A stretch of 64,000 bases of DNA from Yponomeuta sedellus (GCA_934045075.1 OW203745.1:15186768-15250767); one strand, 5' to 3'. Counted from the stretch's first letter, positions 10,761 through 20,778 are shown. Numbers and translations: made by a program. The notes: generated by a model not told the origin, from the letters alone.

Positions 10761-11039
10761 AACAGTTGGACCGGCCGTCCCCAGGCATACGATCTGCCTG
10801 GTGTGAAATTTCCCTTTATAGAGAAAGAGCACGATAAAATGTTATTAAAAATAAAACTTAAATAACAGGTTTGTGATAAAAATTACGTGCAAAGGCGGAC
10901 TTATTTCAAAAGAAAAATTCTTCCAGCCAACCTAGAAATTTCTGAGTGTTACAAAGAGAGAGAGCGGGGTATTTCTGCGCGGTTAAGAAAAAAAATATTG
11001 GTATAGATTATTATTATTATTTTATCATTATTTATAATT

Positions 11040-11372
11040 TTCTCCAATTGGGGCATTATATACGCTTCTATAATAAAATCCCTGAAGATATATTAAGCTT
11101 GCCTGAAACGCGGTTCAAAAGATGTGTTAAGTACACTTTGTGCCAAAAGGTCTACTATGTCATAAAGGATTATTTATATGACAATAATATCTGGAATTAA
11201 AGCTAGTACAATGGATTAGTTCTATGTTTTATAATAATTATTTAAACTCTGTTAATTAAGGACTTTGAAAAGACTAGCTTTGGTTTTTTGTCCATTTTTT
11301 CTCCAAAGTGATCTAGATTTTGAAGTTTCTGCGCTACTTGGAATAAAACCTTTTCATTTCATTTCGATTACC
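11040..11372 (+). mobile_element. 5'-truncated LINE: ORF2 C-terminus and 3' UTR
   Basis: Encodes RFYNKIPEDILSLPETRF, then YYVIKDYL, the conserved C-terminal end of a lepidopteran LINE ORF2, stopping at 11200. The 3' UTR ends GAATAAAACC followed by TTTTCATTTCATTTC repeats. The same 3' UTR occurs inverted at 12484-12600 and 44515-44690. Confidence 0.75.
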
Positions 11373-11949
11373 CAACGTGAGATGTTATGACGTCACAAAC
11401 ATGAAAAAGCACCCAGACTGCGGCAACCTGTACAAATGTAGGCAGTGGGAACCTACGACCTCTTTCTTGGTACCAACGAAGCTGTCAATTGTCAATCCAA
11501 TTAAGGCATACGATCTGATCACCCGCCCTTCCCTATAAACTGCCTGAGAAGCATCTTACAAGACACTGGCCCAACACCATCTCAAATACAGAACAGCATA
11601 TTACAGAACAAAAACCAAAAACAAAAATATTGCGGAACGCACGGCGTTGGCTGGGCACACCTTCCGAAGACCCAATCACCACATTCCGTAGGTGTCTCTT
11701 GACTGAAAACCCGCCGGAGGCTCACGACGACCCGGTGCCAGACGCGGAAGAGATCCGTTCTCTCTGAGACAAAGGAGAAGGGAAACACTTGGCTGGAGCT
11801 ACCATCCCTAGCCATGAACAGAGAGAAATTGAAAGCCTTTGTGTTAGCCCCAGACTCCACGGAGGAGTGAAGGGCCCTAAGAAGAAGACACGTTTTTGTT
11901 GTATTACAACAACGAATAACTCTGTTAATGAAGTTATTTGAACACAATA
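11373..11949. other. Intronic stretch, unassigned open frame
   Basis: The plus strand near 11630-11890 has a loosely open stretch ending in AAGAAGAAGACA that looks like decayed LINE or SINE material, but no motif is clear enough to assign it. Confidence 0.35.
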
Positions 11950-12475
11950 ATGTGTAAGTGATGCAATTCACAGAGAATAGTGTAAAGAGGTTCGAAATTT
12001 CACTGATGCCGGTGAGTCGCCCATTAGCTCCGAGTGCTTAGTGCGAGTTTTTTAACTACTCGATCGCGTTAACGTAAACTCATATTTCTATGGCATCGAG
12101 GAAGCGCCACCTAGCGACAAGTATGGAAATTAAAATTGTTGAGTGCGAGTTGCAATGGTTTACGTTGAGAAATGAACATGTTTACCGGCCAAAACACGAA
12201 TAAACGCGAGTGCGAGTTGTACTGTGACAGCGTTTTGCCAGTTCGAACGGTTAACTTACTCATACTCACTACTCAATGCTCGATTAACGCGGTAGTAAAG
12301 TTATTCGATTGGATCTGTCAAACTCGCAATAAGCACTCAGTTGGAAAGATCGCTGGCACGGATAGCCATAGGTCGCGGGTTCGAATCCCGCCATGGGTGG
12401 AATTTTTGCCTCTAAATAGGTTTTTTAAAATTGTCCTTAGCACGGGTTAGTGCATTAAAAATAGCACAGTAATGT
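11950..12475 (+). mobile_element. tRNA-type SINE (family a) split by a 305-bp element
   Basis: 5' part (GTGTAAAGAGGTTCGAAATT, then GAGTCGCCCATTAGCTC) stops at 12032; the rest of the tRNA-like body (TTGGAAAGATCGCTGGCACG, then GGGTTCGAATCCCG) and the 3' part resume at 12338. The inserted 305-bp element therefore is younger than this SINE. Confidence 0.9.
12033..12337 (-). mobile_element. 305-bp TIR element, copy 2 (in SINE)
   Basis: Exactly 305 bp, same inverted termini, orientation opposite to the other copies. Flanks are CCG (12030-12032) and CAG (12338-12340); since uninterrupted copies of the SINE read GCTCAGTTGG here, the duplicated target was CAG with one later change. Confidence 0.93.
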
Positions 12476-12483
12476 GGAGTTTC

Positions 12484-12715
12484 TTTGAAATGAAATGAAA
12501 AGGTTTTATTCAAAGTAGCACAGAAACTGCGGCTTAATGAAAGTTAATTCAAACAAGGTGTCCGTTTCAAAATATAGATCATTTCTAGGTCCCCGCTAGT
12601 GGGCCAATCTAGTTAATTTTTTTGTTAGTTTCTTCTCCACATAAGCAACTTTGACGTTCATTAAGTAAACATTTTGTTTTTTTCAATGAATAAAAATAAT
12701 TGAATTGAATTCAAT
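12484..12715. mobile_element. Two LINE 3' ends
   Basis: 12484-12600 (-): the TTCATTTC-tailed LINE 3' UTR, starting GAAATGAAATGAAAAGGTTT on the plus strand. 12610-12715 (+): another tail ending CAATGAATAAAAATAATTGA and AATTGAATTCA, similar to 27160-27250. Confidence 0.6.
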
Positions 12716-12883
12716 AATGAATGTCGATGAAACGAAAGAAATCTCTCTGGATCGTGGCAAATGGCAGACCCTGATCGTTGCCTACCCCCTTCAGAACACA
12801 GTCGTGAGTTTATGGTTCAATCGTTGTTAGCGGCATGATATCAGCTAGACCTAGTATTATCAGCCACTGGGGTGTATTTGCAC

Positions 12884-12918
12884 CCAGTTCTAGCCGGTAC
12901 TATTCCGGCTAGAACTGG
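12884..12918. repeat. Perfect 14-bp hairpin
   Basis: CCAGTTCTAGCCGG and its exact reverse complement separated by seven bases. Related short words (AGTTCTAACCGGCTG, TCGCAGCCG) occur again near 13430-13460, so it may be part of a small decayed foldback unit. Function unknown. Confidence 0.7.
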
Positions 12919-13037
12919 CTTTAACCATAAACAACCGGCTTATACTAGATTTGTAATACCTATCCGAAGACGCTAGCTTCGAGACAAACAAACAATGGTA
13001 AAACTGAGCAGTGTATTTTTATAACATTATAAATAAA

Positions 13038-13371
13038 TGAAGCGCTCGTGATCAGAATCAATAACTTGAGTTAAGCAACAACTGGCTTGGTCAGGTGCAG
13101 GATGGATGACCGTCCCGTGACTACCGTTAGTGGCATTTTTCCGAGCGTTTCCGTGCTTCGCAAGGCACGATAAGCCGTTGGTGGCGGCTGTCATGCAATG
13201 GCAGTCGTTTAGCCGTGTCAGAGGCCTTATGGGCAACTTGATAACGTCTGACAGTAACGCCCATTACTGTATTACAACCCTCCACCTACCCGGACTTGGC
13301 CCCTAACCTTCCTGCCACGCAGGAAGAGACCCGTGCCCCAGCAGTGGGGACGTACAAGGGTTAATATCGAT
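13038..13371 (+). mobile_element. 5S-derived SINE, subfamily A
   Basis: Starts GAAGCGCTCGTG, carries the 5S rRNA-like promoter region (GTTAAGCAACAACTGGC, then GATGGATGACCG), then the shared non-5S tail with CTTCCTGCCACGCAGGAAG and AGCAGTGGGGACG, ending in GGGTTAATATCG. Full length about 335 bp. About a dozen relatives are in the window. Confidence 0.85.
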
Positions 13372-13781
13372 AGGTACCTAAATAAAGAAAAATAATTTTA
13401 AAAAAATCACTACAACCTTAGGCTACAACTAGTTCTAACCGGCTGAAACTAGTCGCAGCCGCTCTTCAGATTTAGCCGTTACATTCTGTACAAACTTCAC
13501 AACGCACACCATATTGTCTTACGTTGTACGACCAACGAAAATTCCGATTTTTCGCCGGCCATTTTCTTTCGCAGTTGGCTCTAATATCACACAAAGGGTT
13601 GGCAAATGAGCCACCATTTTCTCGTCCAACTCTCCTTTGGCATAATTGTTAGACGTTCAGCCGGGTAATGTGCCGAGTTCAAAGCGAATTGGTACGCCGT
13701 TTGCGAACAATGCTGCTCAGTAGGGCATCGGCAGGTTAAAGAGCCAAAATGTTTAGGGAGCTGTATTTAGTAATAAAACTC
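13372..13781. other. Intronic stretch, nothing recognised
   Basis: No open frame with recognisable motif and no repeat shared with other parts of the window apart from short words similar to the hairpin at 12884. Confidence 0.4.
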
Positions 13782-14095
13782 CAATTCTTCTTCTTCTTCA
13801 GCCTATATTAGTCCACTGCTGGACATAGCCCTCGCCTACTGAGCGTCATGGCGCAAGGTTGTACCATCATTGGGGGGGGTAACGCCCATAATCCCCACGC
13901 TGGGCATGCGGGTTCAATTCAATTCAATTTTAACAACGTAAAGAATTTACATTTTGGTTGCTGAATGTCAAAGAAGACTGTAAAATGAAAGTGAAAGCCG
14001 CTGCCTTCGGGCTGTAGTGTAGTGGAGAAAAAGGCAGCGGGAAAACAAAATTCCGCTCTGACCATCTTTCTCAAGTCATTTTAAACGTATAATTC
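13782..14095 (-). mobile_element. Truncated GAA-tail SINE next to LINE 3' end
   Basis: 13782-13913 is the 3' half of the GAA-tailed SINE in minus orientation (CTTCTTCTTCTTCAGCC at its left edge). It abuts at 13914 an antisense LINE 3' end with TTGAAT repeats (CAATTCAATTCAATTTTAAC) and the CCGCTGCCTTCGG segment, matching 39205-39312. Confidence 0.75.
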
Positions 14096-14203
14096 AGTTG
14101 CCACACTACAAGGTGAAAAGAGGCGGCCCACTGCCAACAGCGCCACTTATGGAAAAAGCCCTAATTATCTTCTTTTATCTATTCGTTCCTGCAAAAACAT
14201 AAA

Positions 14204-14335
14204 TCTCCGTGGCACGGATAGCCTGAGGTTGCGGGTTCGAATCCCGGTATGGATGAAATTTTTAGCCTCTAAATAGGTTTTTAAATTTGTCCTTAGCACG
14301 TGCATTAAAAATAAAAATTGTATAATAAAAATTAA
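14204..14335 (+). mobile_element. tRNA-type SINE (family a), 5'-truncated
   Basis: Begins within the tRNA-like body (GTGGCACGGATAGCC, then GGGTTCGAATCCCGG) and has a normal 3' part with a short deletion in the TTAGCACG segment. No flanking duplication identified. Confidence 0.8.
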
Positions 14336-15266
14336 TAATAGGTTTTATTTTTATATGGATACATAGAGAACACATTATTGCACAACCAGGGAAAAGAATA
14401 CAAGCATATATAATAAAATAAACATAGAAGTCGTACCTTAGGTCCCAGCACACCGAACTGGCACGGCGAAGGGGCCCCTTGAATTTTCCTCCTTGCGTTA
14501 GGAATCCGTAACAGTTGCACCACACAAGCACATGCACAATAAAGTACATAAACTTAATGCCTATAATAAGCACTAACCGAGATTCACGATATATTTAAGT
14601 AATATTCAAAATCGCTCCACAACAACTAGACAGAACCGAACTGCGATCTGCAGAGAACACATTAGTACAAATTGATTTCAACTACCGCTCGAAAAATATA
14701 ACAAAAATAATATTCTACCCGCAACTTCATGAGAGATGTATCGAACAGTTATACAATCGGTAATCTTATCGCTCAGAGCAATCTCTTCCAGACAACCTTT
14801 GGATGGGTATATAGGTATATTTGTATTCATTGATATGACAGGGAACACGTTACATAGGGCCCCTAACTATTTTTAGAGTCTGCTGCTCCATTCGATAAAA
14901 CAAAACTGTTCCATCCAGTAGAATTTCTAGGCGAATTAGGTCAATCAATGTCAAGCACGGAATGCGCTTGGCCAAGTTCTCGGCCGGCGTGCACTGTCTA
15001 TAGATGGGCATGTGTGGGATTCCAAGGAGGGTGAAAACTTGTAGGTTAAGAAAAGCCATGGCAGATAGTTTTTCCTTGACATTACATTCTCATATATTTT
15101 ATAGGTAAACTAACGGCCCTCTTACAAAACATTTGCTCTTGCTTCATTTGGCTGAAACAGTTTCAGCCTTATAGGGTTTCCAATAAAGGTACTACAGGGC
15201 GCCACCAATAGAAAAAAAATCATAAGTTGTATTATAATACGTTTTTATTTAAAAGTGCACATGAGA
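14336..15266. other. Intronic stretch with decayed antisense LINE tails
   Basis: Contains GGATACATAGAGAACACATT (14355) and, near 14790, CAGACAACCTTTGGATG, both pieces of the same LINE 3' UTR seen complete at 42430-42605, here in minus orientation. No gene recognised. Confidence 0.5.
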
Positions 15267-15448
15267 AATCTTAACAACTGTGACAACTACTTCTAGACTA
15301 CAGTCTAGAACCTAGAATCAACAGCCAAGGACTTTAATCACTTTCCGCCGGTTTTTAGCGGAAAACGATAAGTCATAGGTTCTAGACTGTAAGTTCTAAA
15401 AGTAGTTGTCACAGTTGTTAAGATTGCCTATGTGTGAACATAGGCAAT
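15267..15448. repeat. Foldback element with 50-bp arms
   Basis: Left arm AATCTTAACAACTGTGACAA and onward to the ACAGTCTAGAACCTAG region pairs with the right arm ending TTGTCACAGTTGTTAAGATT at 15425. The centre is about 60 bases. A second small palindrome (ATTGCCTATGTG / CATAGGCAAT) overlaps the right edge. No coding capacity. Confidence 0.85.
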
Positions 15449-15932
15449 CTTCTAGATATTAATGTATTATAAAACTTTACAAAGATTTTTTTTTCTATCG
15501 GTGTCGCTAGTTAGCTCCCTTAAACGCCTTAAAGGCTTACAAAGCATTCATAATTACTTAGTTCAGATAAACATGATAATATATAAACATAACGAAACAA
15601 GTCTTACTTCGAGACTTATACAACTTAAAAAGAATTTGACTTTAAAAAATAATTTGAAAAATCTTTGGACAGTTCGATTGATACGCTCGTAAGATTAGCG
15701 TCTCTACGCATTTTATTTTAAATTCTATGTTCGTTCTTCTTTCCCCGGTTATCTTTCTGGCTATCTAGTTCTATAGCTCTTCATCCATCAAACACATCCG
15801 CCTGTCTCACATGAACCCAACCCGTTTTTTATCAAAACATTGCTAATTACTCAGCAAGTTCCGGCATATTAATTATTTTTTGAGATGAAAAAATGATCAT
15901 TTTTATATTTATTTTTGGGGGCTCCCTATTTT
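15449..15932. other. Intronic stretch, weak LINE-like frame
   Basis: A 76-codon plus-strand frame at 15462-15692 is Leu/Lys/Asn-rich without a clear motif; it may be a decayed LINE C-terminus. Nothing else seen. Confidence 0.35.
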
Positions 15933-16314
15933 AGAAGCGCTCGTGGCCTAGTGGAACCACGTGATTGAAATGAATCATTAGGGTTAAGCAACAACAGGCG
16001 CGGTTAGGTACTCGATCGGTGACCATCCCATAACTACTACTGGCATTTTTTCCAAGCGCTTTCGTGTTTCGCGCAGCACGCTAAGGCGTTGGTGCCGGCT
16101 GTCATATAAAGACAGTCGTTAAATCATGGTAGTGGCCTTATGGGCGGCTTGATAACTTTTGACAGTAAGGCTCGCCACTAGACAGTGGACAGATGGTAAT
16201 ACAATCCTTCACCGACCCGGACTTGGCCTCCGTGGTGGAGTATGGCCTTACCTTCCTGCCATGCAGGAAGAGACCCGTGCTCAAGCAGTAAGGACGTACA
16301 AATTGTTGATATCA
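15933..16314 (+). mobile_element. 5S-derived SINE, subfamily A
   Basis: Near full length. 5S-like region GTTAAGCAACAACAGGCGCG followed by GATCGGTGACC; tail with CAGGAAGAGACCCG. It lies about 100 bp upstream of the host LamG exon, in the same orientation, and ends before the polypyrimidine tract. Confidence 0.85.
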
Positions 16315-16418
16315 CTTTAGAATATCACATTTATTTATGGAGGAATTAAAGAAGATCACCGTACAAAGCCTACAGACTTACTGTCAGACGAACCTAATCC
16401 CTATTTCCTTTCCAACAG

Positions 16419-16596
16419 GGCCTGTTCTCCCGCATGACCTTCCGCGAGCCGGTCTGGGTGGGCGGCGCCGGCAATACTACAGGCCTGCAGGCCAAGCTAG
16501 GCCTGTCTGAGGGACTGTTGGGCTGCGTTGACTACCTCAGGATAAACGGAGACACATACAGTCTCGTGAAGGACGCCGTGGCAACTGCTGATATAA
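16419..16596 (+). CDS. Host gene exon: end of a laminin G domain
   Basis: Exon of 178 nt between a pyrimidine-rich acceptor (TTTCCTTTCCAACAG) and the donor GTGAGT. Phase 0 in, phase 1 out. It encodes MTFREPVWVGGAGN, then LGCVDYLRINGDTYSLV and ADI; the VGG, GCV-x-LRING pattern is the C-terminal half of a laminin G domain, whose closing Cys (ISEC) is supplied by the next exon at 55005. High GC compared with surrounding AT-rich intron, typical of a conserved insect exon. The family fits agrin, pikachurin/EGFLAM or perlecan, secreted matrix proteins that bind dystroglycan-type receptors; pikachurin/agrin is favoured because of the LamG-EGF-LamG order. The upstream exon is outside the window. Confidence 0.88.
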
Positions 16597-16710
16597 GTGA
16601 GTATTCTTTATTTCGTTTTTATTTTATTGGTTACAAAAAAAAACAGCAAGGCAGCGATGCAAATACCAAGTAATTGAACAACAATAACACTCGCTACCCG
16701 TGCACTAAGT

Positions 16711-16938
16711 TATGTATTGTATACACTATTTTTATTTTTAATGCACTAACCCGTGCTAAGGAACAAATTTAAAAACCTATTTAGAGGCTAAAAATTTTAC
16801 CCATGCCGGGATTTGAACCCGCAACCTCTGGCTATCCGTACCAGATATATCTGGTACGGATAGCCAGAGGTTGCGGGTTCGAATCCCGGCATGGGTAAAA
16901 TTTTTAGCCTCTAAATAGGTTTTTAAATATGTATTGTA
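16711..16938. mobile_element. Palindromic tRNA-type SINE with 11-bp target duplication
   Basis: 16722-16927 consists of a minus-strand SINE with its full 3' tail, then at a dyad (CCAGATATATCTGG) a plus-strand copy of the tRNA body to AGGTTTTTAAA. TATGTATTGTA flanks both sides (16711-16721, 16928-16938). The diverged duplicate of this intron at 17808-17970 has a single TATGTATTGTA (17920-17930) and no insertion, so it is the empty site. The pair therefore entered as one unit, 115 bp after the splice donor. Confidence 0.93.
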
Positions 16939-17024
16939 TGTAAATAATTTTCACAAATCTATATTTTTCACGACTCTTTAGCAGCATTTAACGCTTCAAA
17001 AATACCTAGGAAAATTTGTATTAT

Positions 17025-17755
17025 AATAGGGTTTTATTGCAATAGGTTCTTTGAATTGACATAGAATCTTCATGGTTTGAGGTTTTCGAATGAAACTTTT
17101 TTCAAATGGTTTCTATGATGTTCTTTTTTTTAAAAATGTGAAACATTTGAATATCGACTTTCAATTGTTTTTGTTATTCAATTTAGACAAGAAAGATGGA
17201 TACGCGTTTCTTTCTGCAGATCAGTCAAATCATGAGGCGCCCATTTTTCGTATTTTTTTTATTTTATTGATTTGACGTAAGTGAGTCAATATTGTGGGTA
17301 AGGTAACGTTAAACCATGCCGCTAATTCCTGGGTAGTTTGACTAGGATCGGCTTCCACTATCTCTCTTAATTCATCGTTATTCACCTGTGTGGGCGGTCT
17401 TCCTCGTGGCTCGTTCTTTAAGTCGAAATTTCCATCACAAAAGCGTTTAAACCAAAGTCGCACGGTGCGTTCATTAGTAGACCCCTCTCCAAACGCAGCA
17501 TTGATATTGCGGGCTGTTTCTGCCGCGTTAGTTCCGCGTCGGAACTCGTATTCAAAAATCACTCGAATTTTCGCAGTATCCATCTTTCTTGTCTAAATTG
17601 AATAACAAAAACAATTGAAAGTCTATATTCAAATGTTTCACATTTTTTCAAAAAAAGAACATCTTAGAAACCATTTGAAAAAAGTTTCATTCGAAAACCT
17701 CAAACCATGAAGACTCTATGCCAATTCAAAGAACCTATTGCAATAAAACGGCAAT
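17025..17755 (-). mobile_element. Fold-back, internally deleted mariner
   Basis: Two about 170-bp inverted arms (17030-17200 and 17581-17752), each carrying the mariner 5' end and 5' UTR up to the ATGGAT start region, enclose one transposase N-terminus on the minus strand. Arms pair through GGTTTGAGGTTTTCGAATG and TTTAGACAAGAAAGATGG with few differences. Everything downstream of about codon 135 is gone. It lies between the host LamG exon and the duplicated exon fragment. Confidence 0.88.
17201..17583 (-). pseudogene. mariner transposase, N-terminal DNA-binding part only
   Basis: Starts ATG at 17583 (MDTAKIRVIFEYEFRRGTNA) and encodes the paired-type helix-turn-helix domain of a mariner transposase: ETARNINAAFGEG, NERTVRLWFKRF and the GRP linker (PRGRP), then ELREIVEADPSQTTQELA. 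Open for 117 codons; after KMGAS a one-base shift leads to the next conserved piece (HDLTDLQKE) before the sequence runs into the inverted 5' UTR. The DDD catalytic domain is absent, so it cannot transpose; the protein might still bind mariner ends. Confidence 0.85.
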
Positions 17756-17807
17756 TTCATACTTTAACCCCTAATATTAGGTCCATTAGTTAAGTTTAAG
17801 ATAATAC

Positions 17808-17970
17808 AGGATAAACGGCTGATATAAGTGAGTTTTCTATTTTGTTAGCGAAAAAAGAGCAAGGGAGCTATGCAAATACAAAATAATTCAACAATTCATT
17901 TATTTACCATGTACTAAATTATGTATTGTAAGAACTTTTCAAAAATCTTTATTTTTCGTGACTCCTTAGT
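17808..17970 (+). pseudogene. Duplicated fragment of LamG exon end plus intron
   Basis: CAGGATAAACGG joined to CTGATATAAGTGAGT repeats the end of exon 16419-16596 with 38 nt (16550-16587) missing, and the following intron sequence (AGCAAGGGAGCTATGCAAATAC, then TATGTATTGTA, then TATTTTTCGTGACTC) matches 16604-16985 apart from the SINE. The donor GTGAGT is kept but the frame is broken (TGA two codons after the deletion). A non-functional local duplication. Confidence 0.85.
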
Positions 17971-18659
17971 AATCATTACTTGATTAAAACTGTTTTTATA
18001 GGGATTTATGCTCGTTTATTACATTTTTTACAAAATTAACTTAGAAAATACTAATCATTACTTGGTTAAAAAGGTAATAATATAATGATATTAAAATAAA
18101 TAAATCAAACGTATTTAATAATTATTAATGTTTTCGATCAATATTAATATTTTCAAAGGAAAAAAATCGTTAAAAACGTAATCAAAGCAAACCCTTGATC
18201 CAAATTTTTTTATGAAAGAATGGAAAAACTAAGAAGACTTAAGAGAGAGAATCCAAATAACTAGCTACGTTCTTATGAAAAAGAGGATTTTAAAAATGAA
18301 CGGAGGCAGTGAATATCAAAAGGCTTGTCTGAGAATGGAAAATACAGGGTGTTAAAAAACCTTCACTTCAGAACTCTCGAAAATTTAAAAGTCTCGAATA
18401 TGTAGAAATCTAAAGGTCTACTTATAGCTAGGTATAGTAACAATAAATTTCATATTAAACTCGTGATTTTAGATATTTTTCTTGTTTACCTATTTACCAT
18501 CTGCCACGCTCTGTTTTATTCTTAGGCTAGCTGGAAGAAATTTCTTTTGAAATAAATCCGCCTCTAGACATCAACACTGATCTGGTATTAAAGTTTTTTT
18601 TGTATCTTACTTTTTATGCAATAAAGCGTATCAAACCGAATTCTTGGAAAATTATATTT
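17971..18659. other. Intronic stretch with a foldback scrap
   Basis: 17985-18050 carries TTAAAACTGTTTTTATAGGG and ATGCTCGTTTATTACATT, one arm of the foldback family at 20300-20527. The rest is AT-rich with no recognised gene. Confidence 0.5.
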
Positions 18660-18993
18660 CATTGGTTTGAAAGCTGCCTTTATATAAATGAAATTCAAAG
18701 TCCTGACTGACTGACTCACCCAGCCCGAGCCATTGGACCTAGGAAGCTGAAATTTTGCACAGGGGGCTATATAATGTAGGCAAGGAATAAGACAAGATTT
18801 TTTGATATTCAACTCCTATAAGAGCGAAAAGGGTTGCCAAAATTGGTATGGGAGGTATAAAGAATGTTGTCTAATGCAACACAATTGATTGAACATGTGT
18901 TTCGCCGTTTTTCTAAATTTAACCCTTAAGGGTGTGGACGGGGTTGCAAAAAAAGTCCACGCAGACGGAGTAGGCGGAGTGGGCAAAAGCTAG
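18660..18993 (+). mobile_element. Non-autonomous Helitron, copy 1
   Basis: Contains CTGACTGACTGACTCACCC, TATGGGAGGTATAAA and ends GGGCAAAAGCTAG followed by T, the CTAG|T 3' end of lepidopteran Helitrons, preceded by a short hairpin-forming stretch (CCACGCAGACGGAGTAGGCGG). 5' boundary approximate. Same family as 46420-46703. No Rep/helicase. Confidence 0.8.
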
Positions 18994-19047
18994 TTGTCAT
19001 CTACACACGCCATACAATGGTTTTCATGGCAAATATTTTTACACTAT

Positions 19048-19350
19048 TTTTATTTTTTATGCACTAACCCGTGCTAACGAACAAATTTAAAAACCTATTT
19101 AGAGGCTAAAAATTTCACCCATGCCGGGATTCGAACCCGCAACCTCTGGCTATCCGTGCCAGCGCTCTACCAATTGAGCCAATGGGCGACTCACGGCATC
19201 AGTGAAATTTCGAACCTCTTTACACTATTCTCTGTATTACGTACAGGCAGCGACATCTGACTAAAGCAAATTGCATTACTTACAGCCCCGACTACCTACT
19301 TTGCAGTTAGGTTTAACATCGGAACGATATCACTGTACCCACATGATTAC
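19048..19350 (-). mobile_element. tRNA-type SINE (family a), full length
   Basis: Complete minus-strand copy. Read in sense: TAATCATGTGGGTACAGTGA at the 5' end, about 160 bp of leader, the tRNA-like body (TTGGTAGAGCGCTGGCACG, GGGTTCGAATCCCGG), then TTAGCCTCTAAATAGG, TTAGCACGGGTTAGTGC and an AT-rich end ATAGTGTAA. Reference copy for the family; total about 300 bp. Confidence 0.9.
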
Positions 19351-20215
19351 AATAGTTATGTCCGTAGTCGGCTTGAGTTTGCATGTACTGTCTGGAATCC
19401 ATTCTTTAAGTTTCATATTGACAGGCTAGAGAAATTACAAAATAAATTTATGAAATCGTTAGATTATAGAACTGGTCATATGTTTACGGATTATCATACG
19501 GCAGCAAAACGATATAACATCATGCCCTTAGAGCAGCGGCGTAATGTCATTGATTCTGTTTTTCTATTTAAAATTTTAAACAACTTCGTTGATTCCCCCG
19601 CGTTACTTCATGCAATAAATTTTCGTGTACCCCGCAAACAACAGAGAAGCTGTTGCCGAAAAGATTTATTCTCAATCCCTCAATGTAGAACTCGTTACAC
19701 AAGGAATAGTTTTCTGAGGCGTTCCTGTGACTTATATAATTCTAAGCTAAGTGATGTTGATATATTTAATCCATGTTTAAGTAAATTTAAGAAAAATGTC
19801 AAGTCTAAGATTTATGAGTTTTAATAAGTGGGTATTTTAATTTATATGAAGTAGGTATCCATCTACTACTTATTATGAATTTTACCTAATGGATCAACTT
19901 AATTATTATTTCTGTTAAAAAATGGGCAGTGGTGTTGTGTGTTATAATAAATAATTCATGTTGTTGATTGGAATGATATGAGCGTTTCAGTGGAGTGTTT
20001 TTGTGTATGTTTGGTTTTTTTTTTCCTATTTTTGTTTTTATAGTTGGAATTTCTGGTTATGTTTCGGAGCGCTTCTCCGACCGATGTTTAACTTACCTTA
20101 AAAATGTTTGCATTTGAAATTATGAGAAACTAGAGGTCTATGTATTTAACATAAGATATAATTTGTATTGCATTTAAATGACTGTTTGTTTCTAAAATAA
20201 AGATAAAAAAAAATA
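19351..20215 (+). mobile_element. 5'-truncated LINE, C-terminus and 3' UTR
   Basis: Begins exactly where the SINE ends. The frame 19351-19824 encodes SYVRSRLEFACTVWNP, FKILNNFVDSP and INFRVPRK, the C-terminal region of a CR1/Jockey-like ORF2 (LINE-2 in this window has the parallel NFRVPRK). 158 residues remain, ending at a normal stop. A roughly 390-bp 3' UTR follows with AATAAAGATAAAAAAAA at the end. Confidence 0.8.
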
Positions 20216-20218
20216 AAA

Positions 20219-20287
20219 AATTACACTATTTTTATTTTTAATGCACTAACCAGTGCTAAGGAACAAATTTAAAAACCTATTTAGAGC
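20219..20287 (-). mobile_element. tRNA-type SINE 3' end fragment
   Basis: TTACACTATTTTTATTTTT to CCTATTTAGAG: only the last 70 bases of the family a SINE, inverted. It sits directly after the LINE poly-A-like end. Confidence 0.8.
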
Positions 20288-20299
20288 ATGGGTGACGAT

Positions 20300-20527
20300 A
20301 TAGTATTTTCTAAGGTTAACACAAGCAGTAGACATAATTAAAACTGTTTTTATACGGATTTATGCTCGTTTATTACATTTTTTACAATTTTCCAACGTTT
20401 CGTCACTTTTTCAGGTTTCGTTTTTTCAGTCATCCGGGACCACGGCACCTGAAAAAGTGCCGAAACGTTGGAAAATTGTAAAAAATGTAATAAACGAGCA
20501 TAATTCCGTATAAAAACAGTTTTAATT
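20300..20527. mobile_element. Foldback element with 12-bp target duplication
   Basis: About 90-bp inverted arms (AAAACTGTTTTTATACGG, then ATGCTCGTTTATTACATT, then CAATTTTCCAACGTTTCG) meet around GACCACGGCACCTG. The sequence ATGGGTGACGAT directly repeats at 20288-20299 and 20528-20539, suggesting a 12-bp duplicated target within SINE sequence. Related fragments are at 7870-8052 and 17985-18050. Confidence 0.8.
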
Positions 20528-20539
20528 ATGGGTGACGAT

Positions 20540-20778
20540 GTTAAACCTAACTGCAAAGTAGGTAGTCGGGGCTGTAAGTGATGCAATTTGCTTAAGCCAG
20601 ATGTCGCTGCCTGTACGTAATACAGAGAATAGTGTAAAGAGGTTCGAAATTTCACTGATGCTGGTGAGTCGCCCATTGGCTCAATTGGTAGAGCGCTGCA
20701 CTGGCACGGATAGCCAGAGGTTGCGGGTGCAAATCCCGGCATGGGTGAAATTTTTAGCCTCTAAATAGGTTTTTAAAT
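20540..20778 (+). mobile_element. tRNA-type SINE (family a)
   Basis: Starts in the 5' leader (TTAAACCTAACTGCAAAGTA) and runs through the tRNA-like body to CTAAATAGGTTTTTAAA. A small duplication (GCGCTGCACTGGCACGG) lies in the anticodon arm region. 3' tail missing. Confidence 0.85.

Noticed and set aside
1..16418. Upstream exons of the LamG gene
   Set aside because: No LamG, EGF or other matrix-protein motif with splice signals was seen; the region reads as intron filled with repeats.
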